A stretch of 64,000 bases of DNA from an uncultured Mycoplasmatota bacterium (GCA_900551455.1 URVV01000006.1:1-64000), one strand, 5' to 3'. Numbered from the stretch's first letter, positions 32,827 through 41,538 are shown. The notes: generated by a model not told the origin, from the letters alone. Translations and numbers: made by a program.

Positions 32827-34033
32827 TTTGAATTAATTCTTTTTCTTTTTCTTTTTCTTGATATAACATATATGTATCTCTTGCTATCATTAATTCTTCG
32901 TTGGTTGGGATAACATAACAAGGAATAGTTGAATCTTCAGTAGTAATTAGTTTTTCTACTCCACGACAATCGTTTGCTTCTTCATCAATCTTAATACCTA
33001 GTACTGCTAGACCATCAATTACTTCTCTTCTGGTGTGAATTGAATTTTCCCCAATACCGGCAGTGAATACTATGGCATCGCATCCACCTAGTTCAACATA
33101 ATACTTGGCAATGTGATCAATTATACGATTAGTGAACATTTTTTGAGCTAGGATACATCTTGGATTGCCAATTTTCATGCCATCTTCGATATCTCTAGAG
33201 TCACTACTTATTCCACTGATACCTAACAAACCACTCTGTTTATTTAATATATCATCCATTTCTTCAGGAGTACATTCTAACTCGTGCATCATATAAGTTA
33301 TTATGGTAGCATCCATATCTCCACAACGTGAACCCATCATTAGTCCAGCGTTAGGGGTAAGTCCCATAGAAGTATTTACACATATGCCCTCATTGATAGC
33401 AGAAATACTTGCACCATTACCAATATGACAAGTAATTAATTTAGTGTTATATCTACCAAGAATTTCATTCATTCTGGTAGAAACATATTTGTGACTGGTT
33501 CCGTGGGCACCATATTTTCTTATTTGATACTTTTCACACCATTCATATGGTACGGGATATAGATAATTTTCTTCTTCAATGGTTTGATGAAAGGCTGTAT
33601 CAAATACTCCTGTTTGTAACGCATTAGGTACAACAACTTTTGCGGCTTTAATACCTTTTACGGCAGCAGGGTTGTGTAGTGGAGCTAAGGTTGATAATTC
33701 TCTTACTTTTTTGATATTTTCGTCAGTCATTTCTTCTGTTCTATCAAAGTAAGAACCTCCTTGAACGATACGGTGACCAATGGCTTTTATTTCATCTAAA
33801 GATGAGACTATTTTATTTTCAATTAATTCTTCCATTAATATTTGGAAAGCAACTTCGTGATTTTTTAGGTCGGCTTCTTTCTTTATTTTTTCTCCATTTA
33901 ATTTTATTGTATAGAAGCTATCTTTTATGCCAATTCTTTCAAATACACCAGAGATTAAAACTTTTTCTTCTGGCATATCAAAAGCTTGGAATTTTAATGA
34001 TGAACTTCCTGCATTTACTGATAATACTATCAT
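32813..34033 (-). CDS. ackA: acetate kinase
   Basis: 406 residues. It interconverts acetyl phosphate + ADP and acetate + ATP, the ATP-yielding step of acetate fermentation. Visible are VNAGSSSLKF at the N-terminus, THCH-type FDTAFHQTI, GAHGTSHKYVS, TCHIGNGASI, GLMMGSRCGD and the C-terminal FTAGIGENS. Normal length. No pta gene is nearby. An AGAGGTG site and a consensus promoter precede it; nrnA and a small membrane gene follow in the same unit. Confidence 0.97.
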   Translation of the reverse strand: MIVLSVNAGSSSLKFQAFDMPEEKVLISGVFERIGIKDSFYTIKLNGEKIKKEADLKNHEVAFQILMEELIENKIVSSLDEIKAIGHRIVQGGSYFDRTEEMTDENIKKVRELSTLAPLHNPAAVKGIKAAKVVVPNALQTGVFDTAFHQTIEEENYLYPVPYEWCEKYQIRKYGAHGTSHKYVSTRMNEILGRYNTKLITCHIGNGASISAINEGICVNTSMGLTPNAGLMMGSRCGDMDATIITYMMHELECTPEEMDDILNKQSGLLGISGISSDSRDIEDGMKIGNPRCILAQKMFTNRIIDHIAKYYVELGGCDAIVFTAGIGENSIHTRREVIDGLAVLGIKIDEEANDCRGVEKLITTEDSTIPCYVIPTNEELMIARDTYMLYQEKEKEKELIQNEII

Positions 34034-34054
34034 ATTACACCTCTTTCTTTAGTA

Positions 34055-34083
34055 ATTATACCCAAAGATGAGATATTTTTCAA
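34055..34083 (-). promoter_or_regulatory. promoter of the ackA operon
   Basis: TTGAAA (34083-34078), 17-base spacer, TATAAT (34060-34055). Confidence 0.8.
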
Positions 34084-34103
34084 TGATTTATTCTTATTTA
34101 ATG

Positions 34104-34126
34104 AAAAAAACTCCAAATAATTGGAA
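34104..34126 (-). terminator. terminator after the pyrophosphatase gene
   Basis: TCCAA/TTGGA short stem directly behind the stop at 34127, then seven T residues on the minus strand. Confidence 0.7.
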
Positions 34127-35740
34127 TTAATTCATTATATCTAAAATAGTAGGTAATATTTGCATTTTTCTTGAGAGAATTCCTTCTAGATATATACCTT
34201 GATAAAATTCTTTGTTAAATGATTGTTCTAAGATTTCTTTGGCTTGCTTACTATAGTAGACGTAGGTACCGTTTTTAATGATATCTGTTACAAATAAAGC
34301 AATAAATTTATATTCATTATGTGTGGAGATATTATCTAGCATTTCTATATAGGATTCTTTTTCAGAGTCTATTTCTTCGATATTAGTAGTATAAATTTGC
34401 CCTAATCCTATAAGTCCTTGTTCTGTTGGATATTTTTTAAAGTCGGTGTATAAAATTTCTTCTTTAGTTTTACCAGTTAACTTGGTACCATATGCGATCA
34501 TATCAAAACCATATTTTTTGTAGTTAACTTCGGCTAATCTAGCTAAATTGTTAACGGCATCTTTATCTATAAGGGTTGTTGTTGGGGAATTTAAAATTAG
34601 AGTATCTGATAATATTCCCGATAACATTAATCCGGCAATTTGTTTAGGTATTTTAATATTGTTTTCACGGTACATTAGGTAGATAATGGTATTGGTACTT
34701 CCTACTGGCATATTTCTAAAGTTAATTGGATGAGTGGTACCTATATTTGAGATATTATGGTGATCTATTATTTCTATAATATCGGCTTCTTCAAGGCCTA
34801 TAGCTGATTGCTCATAGGAATTATGATCTACTAGAATTACTTTCTTTTTGTTGCGATATCCAACGTTAGCAAATTTGATGATTCCTAGACATTTTTCGTT
34901 ATTGTCAACAATTGGATAATATGTATATTTAGTTTTTTCTGCAGAAGAAATAAAGTTACTTAGATCTTCATTTTCATTTACAATATGTACTTTAGTAGTA
35001 TTAATAATTGTTTCAACATTATTACAGAAGTTAAACTTTTTTATGGTTTCTAGATCACTATAATTGGTCTTGATAATATTTACTTTATTTTCTTTAGCGA
35101 GAAGAATTTGTTCTTCTTTTAAATCTTGGTTATTGGTTACAATAATTAGTTTTACTTGGCATTTAATGGCATATTCAATAATACTGTAACGATTACTTGT
35201 TATTAAAATATCATTATTTTTTAGAGGAATTTCGTTGATAAATGTTGTTGAACGATATCCAGGTACAATTAAATTTCCTTTTATTATATTGTCATATTTT
35301 AAAACTTTTGTTCCATCGATAGCAGTTAAGATATTTTTATATGAGGTGTTAATTTTTGAATAGTTACCATTTAAACTCTCTTTGGCGATATCTGTCATAC
35401 TGACAATTCCTAGAATTTTTTTGTTTTTGTCAACAATAGGAATTTTACTTATTTGTTCTTCTGTCATTTTTTTGTAGGCTTCGTAAATTGAAATATTTGT
35501 TTCAGCCATATATCCTTTAGAATAATCTAGATCTTTTACTTTTAATTTAACATCGTTTAGGAATAATGGCTCTTTTACTTTAAAATACTTTAGGGCATAA
35601 GATGTTTCTTTGGTTATTGAACTTAGAATTACAGGAATAGCATTTATTCCTTGTTTCTTTTTTAAATATGATAAGGAGATTGCTGCAGTTACACTATCGG
35701 TATCGGGATTGCGATGACCAAAAATATATACTTTTTCCAT
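34127..35740 (-). CDS. manganese-dependent inorganic pyrophosphatase with CBS and DRTGG domains
   Basis: 537 residues from the ATG at 35740 (MEKVYIFGHRNPDTD), 7 bases after AGAGGT. Family II PPase of the DHH class: GHRNPDTDSV metal site, then an inserted CBS-DRTGG-CBS regulatory block (about 60-290), LVDHNSYEQS, IIDHHNISNIGT and the DHHA2 domain (LILNSPTTTL, GLIGLGQI). The insert binds adenine nucleotides and diadenosine polyphosphates in related clostridial enzymes. Its ribosome site lies within the end of the upstream flippase gene, 2 bases before, so the two are coupled. Confidence 0.93.
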   Translation of the reverse strand: MEKVYIFGHRNPDTDSVTAAISLSYLKKKQGINAIPVILSSITKETSYALKYFKVKEPLFLNDVKLKVKDLDYSKGYMAETNISIYEAYKKMTEEQISKIPIVDKNKKILGIVSMTDIAKESLNGNYSKINTSYKNILTAIDGTKVLKYDNIIKGNLIVPGYRSTTFINEIPLKNNDILITSNRYSIIEYAIKCQVKLIIVTNNQDLKEEQILLAKENKVNIIKTNYSDLETIKKFNFCNNVETIINTTKVHIVNENEDLSNFISSAEKTKYTYYPIVDNNEKCLGIIKFANVGYRNKKKVILVDHNSYEQSAIGLEEADIIEIIDHHNISNIGTTHPINFRNMPVGSTNTIIYLMYRENNIKIPKQIAGLMLSGILSDTLILNSPTTTLIDKDAVNNLARLAEVNYKKYGFDMIAYGTKLTGKTKEEILYTDFKKYPTEQGLIGLGQIYTTNIEEIDSEKESYIEMLDNISTHNEYKFIALFVTDIIKNGTYVYYSKQAKEILEQSFNKEFYQGIYLEGILSRKMQILPTILDIMN

Positions 35741-35742
35741 TT

Positions 35743-37167
35743 TTAACCTCTTTTCTGATTCTTTAGTTTGAAAATTATATAACATATTAGTAGGTATACT
35801 CCTATTAATAATAGTGATTTTAAATAGCTAGCTTGTTTGATTGGAATTATAAATTCTACAAGTATTAAGATAATGCATAAGATAATATTTTCGTATAAAA
35901 TTGTTAAAATCTTTTCTAAATAATTCTTTTCTTTTTGATACTTATTTGTTAGATAGATATGATTTATTATTATAGATAAAAGCATAGCAATTATGGTACT
36001 TAAAATATCTCCATACATTAGGCTATATCCCATTCGATAAAAGGAATTTATAAGTGGGATCGTTAAGATTAATTTAAAGATTAGACCTGTTATTAGACTT
36101 ATAAGAATTATTTTTTTATTTTGAATACTTTTGAAGGTTATATCGTATAGGGATATAAAAATTGCTAAAAAATTTAATATTAGTAAATAGATTGATTTAC
36201 TTGAATCATAAAATATAACATTACATATTAAGGGAGAAATAATACTGAATATTATTGATAGTGGTAAAGTTATACGAATTGATAGATATATTTTATCAAA
36301 AACATTCCCTACTTTATGGTATTTTTTAGTAATATATTCCAGGATAAATATGAGGTAATTAATGATTGTTAATCCATAGAAGTAGATAAAGGTTATGTCA
36401 TTATCTATTTGAGGAATAGCATAGCCATATCTTGTAGTTAAGATTAAATATAGGAGAATAATTGATATATAGTAGTAACTATTTTTTACTATATTAATGA
36501 TACTTGTGGGGTAACAATTTGTCAATACTTTTTTAATTTCTTCGTGGTAGTTTACTTTAAGAGTTTTCTTATCTTGAAGGTTCTTTTTTGATTGTAATTT
36601 GATTATTTCATATATGATTATTAAGATTACTAGAAAGCTTATTATTTTTGATAAATATAGAAGAGAAATGGCAAGGGTGTTTTTTAAATGAAAGATTCTA
36701 AAGCTTAATGTTGTAATTATTATAAGGAGAAACGAATCAATTATATAGTAGGTATTTAGAATAAGGCTTGGATTTTTATATTTATTTGTTTCTAAATAAT
36801 CTGTAAGAATATTTAAAGTTGGTTCAATTGTTATGGTTAATCCCATTAGAAGAAAGATAATAAATAAGTCTTCTAATTTTAGAGCGTTAGAGGCAATGTC
36901 ACTCAGAATAAGTCCTAGTAGCAGGAAGAAAAATGAAATTACACTAATAGTTAACATAGATAATTTTAAGAGTTTTATTTTACTCTTGTTATTAGAAATA
37001 TTTTCAAGATTATCCTTAATGGTTATACTTTTGAAGAATGAAATGAAAACATTATATAGGCTTAGTGATAAGACATAATAAAAAATGCTTTGTTTACCTA
37101 CTAGATAATAAATTATAATAGTTGTTAATAATTCAATTGTTTTAATAATTATATTTTTTTCCCTCAT
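35743..37167 (-). CDS. polytopic membrane protein, possible MOP-type flippase
   Basis: 474 residues, extremely hydrophobic, with about 12-14 membrane helices and short Lys/Asn loops. Topology and size resemble the MOP superfamily (polysaccharide or lipid flippases), but no diagnostic motif could be fixed by eye. It is the first gene of a unit with the pyrophosphatase, under its own promoter. It is downstream of the bacteriocin peptides but separated from them by a strong terminator, so membership in the bacteriocin locus is not supported. AGGGAACGG ribosome site. Confidence 0.6.
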   Translation of the reverse strand: MREKNIIIKTIELLTTIIIYYLVGKQSIFYYVLSLSLYNVFISFFKSITIKDNLENISNNKSKIKLLKLSMLTISVISFFFLLLGLILSDIASNALKLEDLFIIFLLMGLTITIEPTLNILTDYLETNKYKNPSLILNTYYIIDSFLLIIITTLSFRIFHLKNTLAISLLYLSKIISFLVILIIIYEIIKLQSKKNLQDKKTLKVNYHEEIKKVLTNCYPTSIINIVKNSYYYISIILLYLILTTRYGYAIPQIDNDITFIYFYGLTIINYLIFILEYITKKYHKVGNVFDKIYLSIRITLPLSIIFSIISPLICNVIFYDSSKSIYLLILNFLAIFISLYDITFKSIQNKKIILISLITGLIFKLILTIPLINSFYRMGYSLMYGDILSTIIAMLLSIIINHIYLTNKYQKEKNYLEKILTILYENIILCIILILVEFIIPIKQASYLKSLLLIGVYLLICYIIFKLKNQKRG

Positions 37168-37188
37168 AACCGTTCCCTACTTTATTTA

Positions 37189-37217
37189 ATTTTAACAAAT
37201 TAATGGTTTTTTTTCAA
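37189..37217 (-). promoter_or_regulatory. promoter of the MOP-like and pyrophosphatase genes
   Basis: TTGAAA (37217-37212), 17-base spacer, TAAAAT (37194-37189), downstream of the bacteriocin terminator. Confidence 0.7.
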
Positions 37218-37238
37218 GTAAAAGTATGCTAAATGATT

Positions 37239-37271
37239 AAAGAAAAAAAGTTCAATGAACTTTTTTTCTTT
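37239..37271. terminator. strong terminator ending the bacteriocin operon
   Basis: 16-bp near-perfect palindrome (arms 37239-37254 and 37256-37271) with A/T runs on both sides, directly behind the stop codon of the last peptide. Confidence 0.92.
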
Positions 37272-37436
37272 TTATTTTACGGGACAATATGTTTTGGTTA
37301 CGAATCTTCTTATGGCACTGCCAACATATTTTCCTAAATTATAAACTGTATTTATAGCTTTTGATATGGCGTTAATCCAAGAAGATGTGATGGCTCCGCC
37401 AGTTATTTCAGTCATTTGTTTTTGCTTTAGTTCCAT
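37272..37436 (-). CDS. double-glycine-leader bacteriocin peptide A (54 residues)
   Basis: 54 codons, ATG at 37436 after AAAGGAAG. The leader MELKQKQMTEITGG has the double-glycine form (hydrophobic -12, Met -7, Ile -4, Gly-Gly), cut by C39-peptidase exporters. The predicted mature peptide has 40 residues with no acidic residue, four Lys and two Arg (about +6), Trp at position 6, an internal GKYVG (GxxxG helix-contact motif) and one Cys fourth from the end. Features match one half of a two-peptide class IIb-like bacteriocin; a pheromone is the alternative. Last gene of the operon, 17 bases after peptide B. No known homologue recognised. Confidence 0.82.
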   Translation of the reverse strand: MELKQKQMTEITGGAITSSWINAISKAINTVYNLGKYVGSAIRRFVTKTYCPVK

Positions 37437-37453
37437 ATTTTTACTTCCTTTCT

Positions 37454-37591
37454 TTAATTACGACAGCGACTTGGATTGGTATAACCGCTAAACAAACCGA
37501 TTAAAAATACTATTGCTGAGGCAATACCGCTAACTAAACGCCAAGATACGCCACCGGGGACTTCAGTCATTTGTTTTTCATTTAATTCCAT
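37454..37591 (-). CDS. double-glycine-leader bacteriocin peptide B (45 residues)
   Basis: 45 codons, ATG at 37591 after AAAGGAG, 11 bases behind the accessory gene. The leader MELNEKQMTEVPGG is nearly the same as in peptide A. The predicted mature peptide has 31 residues: Trp at position 3, a hydrophobic middle (SGIASAIVFLIG) with a GLFSG (GxxxG) motif, three Arg, no acidic residue and one Cys third from the end. The short hydrophobic helix with cationic tail suits a membrane-inserting partner of peptide A. The shared leader shows both are substrates of the same exporter. Confidence 0.82.
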   Translation of the reverse strand: MELNEKQMTEVPGGVSWRLVSGIASAIVFLIGLFSGYTNPSRCRN

Positions 37592-37602
37592 TAATTTCTC
37601 CT

Positions 37603-38022
37603 TTACAGATATTCTTTTAAATATTTAACTAGAGTTTTATTTTCTTTGACTATTTTTATTTCATAAACATTGTTATTAATACTTTTTAGATTGGAAATAT
37701 TTAAATAAATATAAGTATAACTGTTACCAGATTCATCGAGATATGTATGATCATCAATATGATTTACTTGATACCGATATTCTTGATTATTAAGTAATAA
37801 GGTGTTATTATTTATAAAATATTTTAAATAGTTAGATTTTGTTACAACTATTAATTCATTATCTTTATACTTTCCTTCTGTTAAGTAATATGATTGATAT
37901 TTATAGGTAAAAATAACATACAGGAAGATAATAATTATTATTAGAATAATTAAACTAATATTATATATTTTAGGATATTTATTCCTTTTTAAAATTATTT
38001 CTATATCGAGAATGTCATTCAT
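37603..38022 (-). CDS. mini HlyD-like bacteriocin secretion accessory protein (tentative)
   Basis: 139 residues: cytoplasmic N-terminus (MNDILDIEIILKRN), one membrane helix (about 18-40), then a ~95-residue beta-rich extracellular part ending YEIKIVKENKTLVKYLKEYL. That ending resembles the last strand and terminal helix of HlyD/ComB/LcnD-type accessory proteins, but the usual ~450 residues, coiled-coil hairpin and lipoyl parts are absent. It overlaps the exporter gene by 8 bases and precedes the peptides, the normal accessory position. It could instead be the immunity protein. Confidence 0.55.
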   Translation of the reverse strand: MNDILDIEIILKRNKYPKIYNISLIILIIIIIFLYVIFTYKYQSYYLTEGKYKDNELIVVTKSNYLKYFINNNTLLLNNQEYRYQVNHIDDHTYLDESGNSYTYIYLNISNLKSINNNVYEIKIVKENKTLVKYLKEYL

Positions 38023-40087
38023 TATAGGTTAAGATACTCCTTTTACTTAGGTTGATAACTTTAGTATATAAATCCATATTGTCTAGTCGATGGGAAATAA
38101 TGATAATAGTTTTATGTTGATAGTTGTCAAAGATGTTTTTTAAAATTTTCCTTTCAAGGTTTATGTCTATTTCATTTAGACCTTCATCTATTAAGATATA
38201 TGAAGATTCTTTTAATAAGGCCCTAGCTAAAATAATACGTTGTCTTTGTCCACCAGATAAATTTACACCATTTTCCTCTAAGGGATAATTATATGAGAGT
38301 AAATTATCTTTAACTAAATCGTCTACATATGTTATTTTACAAACTTTTAAAAATTCTTCTTCAGAGATGTTTCTTGATAAAGTTATATTATTTCTAATAG
38401 TATCTGTATATAATAATTCATTTTGTGATAAATAAGTAAATTTTGTTCTAATATCTTTTATAGTTAAATCATTTATATCATAATTATTAAGATATACTTT
38501 GTCTCTTGACACAGGATAATATTTAAATAATATCTTTAATAGGGATGATTTTCCACTACCAGAAGGACCTAATATCAAGACTTTTTCAGCTTTTTTTATT
38601 TCTAACGATAAATTCTTAAAGACCATATGTTTTTGATTATAACTAAATGATAAATTGTTTATTTTTATAGTGCCATAAACATTTAAATTACTTAGCTTGT
38701 CTAGCTCATCATATTTATAATTTAAAATTGTATTAATTCTTTTTATACTGTTTTTGGCATAAAAGAATTCTTGGTAAAAATCAAAAACTTGGCTAAGAGG
38801 ATTTATAAAGTAAGATAACAATGTATTATAGGTAAGTATACTACCAATAGTGAATGATTTATCCATTATATAAGTTGTTCCTAAATAAGTTATAAATAAT
38901 ATTAAAAGACTACTTACTATGTTTTTTAGAAATTCTTCAGATATTGATAACTTTGATAATGATAAATTATCATTAATATAATTTAGGTATTTATAATTAA
39001 TTTTCTTGGTAAAATTAGACTCTAGATTTAAACCCTTTATAGTTTCATAACTACTTATGGTTTCAGTTAAGAATGAATTTACCTTGGCACCACTTTCTTG
39101 AATAGTATCAGTATATCTTTTAATACTATTTTTGTAAGCCAAGAAAATTAAGAGGTAGATGAATGCTAATAATAATACAATATAAGTTAATTCTTTATTA
39201 ATGATAAAGAGAATTATTAAGGTAAAAATTGCTAGAATGCTATCTAGAAAGATAGTTATTATTATTTTAGAAATAACATTCTTTATATAGAATAAATCAT
39301 TAATACGTGAGATTACTTCTCCTGTCGACTTATTTTTGTAATAACTATATGGAAGGGAGACTATTTTGTTAATTGTGGTAGTTATAATGGATAAATCTAT
39401 TTTTTGATTTAAATATAGTAAGAGATTATTTCTTAAAAATTCACTAACTTCTTTAATGAATAAAATGAAGATAAAAATTATTAAAACAATTACTAGATTT
39501 AGTTTGTTAGTATAGATAATTTTATCAATTATTACTTTAAAGTGATAACTATATATACATGTAAAAATAGTTGCTATTAAAGTAAGAAGAATCAATTTAA
39601 TTATTATTTTTTTATTATTTTTGATAGTATTAACTATAACATTAAGAAGATAATTATTTTCACTATAAGTTGGTAATTTTTTATATGGTTCTAGTAAGAG
39701 GATATTTCCTGTAAATAGAGTATTAAATTCATTAATAGACATAGATACCATTCCTTTAGCTGGATCCATTATAGTAATTTTATTATTCTTTATTTTGTAT
39801 ACTACAACAAAGTGATAATAATTATTAATTACTATTTGACTAATGAAGGGAGTTATATCTGGGGATAATGATGTAATGTTATCTATTTTATATCCTTTGG
39901 AAGTTAAGCCAATTTCTTTGGCTGCTAGAGATAAATTATAAAATGTTGTACCTTCTTTAGTGGTGCTTGTTAGTTCTAATAAACGTTCTTTAGAAATATT
40001 TCCTCCATAATACTTAATGATGGACAAAAGACAGGCACTACCACACTCTTTTATACCTTCTTGTAATACGGTATATTTTTTTGTCAC
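38015..40087 (-). CDS. peptidase-containing ABC exporter for double-glycine bacteriocins
   Basis: 690 residues, start GTG after GAGGAGGTGAGAAG. The N-terminal C39 peptidase (about 1-130) has Gln9, Cys15 in KECGSACL, His92 in YHFVVVY and Asp108 in MDPAKG, the full catalytic set that cleaves after Gly-Gly. Six membrane helices follow (about 155-440). The ATPase domain has Walker A GPSGSGKSSL, signature LSGGQRQR, Walker B ILIDEG and the H-loop His of IIISHR. It would process and export peptides A and B. All motifs intact, so probably functional. First gene of the operon. Confidence 0.95.
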   Translation of the reverse strand: MTKKYTVLQEGIKECGSACLLSIIKYYGGNISKERLLELTSTTKEGTTFYNLSLAAKEIGLTSKGYKIDNITSLSPDITPFISQIVINNYYHFVVVYKIKNNKITIMDPAKGMVSMSINEFNTLFTGNILLLEPYKKLPTYSENNYLLNVIVNTIKNNKKIIIKLILLTLIATIFTCIYSYHFKVIIDKIIYTNKLNLVIVLIIFIFILFIKEVSEFLRNNLLLYLNQKIDLSIITTTINKIVSLPYSYYKNKSTGEVISRINDLFYIKNVISKIIITIFLDSILAIFTLIILFIINKELTYIVLLLAFIYLLIFLAYKNSIKRYTDTIQESGAKVNSFLTETISSYETIKGLNLESNFTKKINYKYLNYINDNLSLSKLSISEEFLKNIVSSLLILFITYLGTTYIMDKSFTIGSILTYNTLLSYFINPLSQVFDFYQEFFYAKNSIKRINTILNYKYDELDKLSNLNVYGTIKINNLSFSYNQKHMVFKNLSLEIKKAEKVLILGPSGSGKSSLLKILFKYYPVSRDKVYLNNYDINDLTIKDIRTKFTYLSQNELLYTDTIRNNITLSRNISEEEFLKVCKITYVDDLVKDNLLSYNYPLEENGVNLSGGQRQRIILARALLKESSYILIDEGLNEIDINLERKILKNIFDNYQHKTIIIISHRLDNMDLYTKVINLSKRSILTYNE

Positions 40088-40114
40088 CTTCTCACCTCCT
40101 CATTAATATTGTTC

Positions 40115-40170
40115 GTAAAAAGAAAAGAGTTTTACTTTTTTTTAGTAAAACTTTTTTTATTTTTTTTAGA
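40115..40170 (-). terminator. terminator between murC and the bacteriocin exporter gene
   Basis: AGTTTTACT/AGTAAAACT stem (40128-40136, 40144-40152) flanked by T-rich sequence on both strands. No convincing promoter fits between it and the exporter start. Confidence 0.75.
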
Positions 40171-40227
40171 AATTAGAGGGATGGTACTAAATATTCTAGG
40201 AAGATTAGAGGAATTTCAATATATTGT

Positions 40228-41538
40228 TTAGTTATGTTTTTGTTGTTTTAGTTTAATTAGATCTTGCTCTAATTTAGAAATATCATTGGGTGACATAAAG
40301 ACAAAAACTGCATTGTCTATTTCATTTAGAATCTCGGCATCATTTATAGTAATTGGGTATGCATTTGGGGTATTGTTTATAATTATGTCTTTAGTAATTC
40401 CTTGATAGTTTTCTTGACGTTCTCTTGCGGGATGAATATCCATAATGTAAGATTTATAAGTGTTTTTTAGTATTTTGGCTAAATCTTTAGCAAAAGCTTT
40501 CGTTCTACTGAAAGTGTGAGGTTGAAAAATGGCGACAATTTTTTTATTAGGATATTTCTGTTTAACAGCATCAAGAGTTGCTTTTACTTCGTTAGGATGG
40601 TGAGCATAGTCATCAATGATAATACTGTCAGAAGCAATAGTTTGAGTAAATCGTCTTTTAGCATTGGTAAATGTTTTAAAGTATTTTTCAACAGTTTGAG
40701 CGGCAATGTTTTCACAGATACAAAGGGTTATTACTGCTAGAGCATCTAATAATTGATGGTGAGCATAAATAGGAATATCAAAGTGCCCATAAAGGTTATT
40801 ATCTATTGTAACATCAAAGGTTGTGCCTTCTTCGGTATAATTTATGTTAGTGGCTCTTATATTATTGTTATCGTTTAATCCAAAATAGATTATTGGTTTT
40901 GTTAGATGCATTTTGTTAACATATGGATCATCACCACAAGCAATTATCATTTTGGTTGATTTGTTTGCAAATTCTTCGTAGGCATTAATAATATCATTAA
41001 TATCTTTATAATAATCAACGTGGTCTAGATCAATGTTTAAAATTATGGCATAGTATGGTAAATATGCTAGAAAGTGACGTTTATATTCGCAACTTTCTAG
41101 AGCAAAAATAGTATTTTCTTTTTTGGCATAACCGGTACCATCACCAATTAGGTAATTAATACCAATAATAGAGTTTAAGACATGAGCTATCATAGCAGTA
41201 GTAGTAGTTTTTCCGTGGCAACCAGCAATACAGATAGTTTTAAATTTTCTTGTTAAAATTCCAACCATTTCGTTGTATTCTAAAATTTGAAGGTTTAATT
41301 CCTTGGCTTTTATTAATTCGACGTTATCATCAGTTATAGAGGCACCTTTTATGATTATTAGATCTTTAGTTATATTATTTTCGTTATATGGAGTAAAATT
41401 TATATTATTTTTTATTAATTCTGATTCGGTAAAGAAATGTTTATCTAGATCACTTCCCTTTACTTCGTATCCTAATTCTTTCATAATAACTGCTAGAGAA
41501 CTCATACCAGCACCTTTAATTCCTATAAAATGGTACAT
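40228..41538 (-). CDS. murC: UDP-N-acetylmuramate:L-alanine ligase
   Basis: 436 residues, ATG at 41538 (MYHFIGIKGAGMSSLA) chosen over an in-frame GTG at 41547 because the glycine motif starts the family and AAAGGAAAG is placed for it. It adds L-Ala to UDP-MurNAc. Rossmann motif GIKGAGMS, ATP site AGCHGKTTTTAMI (about 110), NIDLDHVDYYKD, and the C-terminal DDYAHHPNEVKATL and FQPHTFSRT motifs. Monocistronic, divergent from spoVB and unlinked to the murD unit. Confidence 0.96.
   Translation of the reverse strand: MYHFIGIKGAGMSSLAVIMKELGYEVKGSDLDKHFFTESELIKNNINFTPYNENNITKDLIIIKGASITDDNVELIKAKELNLQILEYNEMVGILTRKFKTICIAGCHGKTTTTAMIAHVLNSIIGINYLIGDGTGYAKKENTIFALESCEYKRHFLAYLPYYAIILNIDLDHVDYYKDINDIINAYEEFANKSTKMIIACGDDPYVNKMHLTKPIIYFGLNDNNNIRATNINYTEEGTTFDVTIDNNLYGHFDIPIYAHHQLLDALAVITLCICENIAAQTVEKYFKTFTNAKRRFTQTIASDSIIIDDYAHHPNEVKATLDAVKQKYPNKKIVAIFQPHTFSRTKAFAKDLAKILKNTYKSYIMDIHPARERQENYQGITKDIIINNTPNAYPITINDAEILNEIDNAVFVFMSPNDISKLEQDLIKLKQQKHN

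Noticed and set aside
35743..37167. Large membrane protein as bacteriocin immunity factor
   Set aside because: A strong terminator and a separate promoter split it from the peptide genes, and it is coupled to the pyrophosphatase gene.
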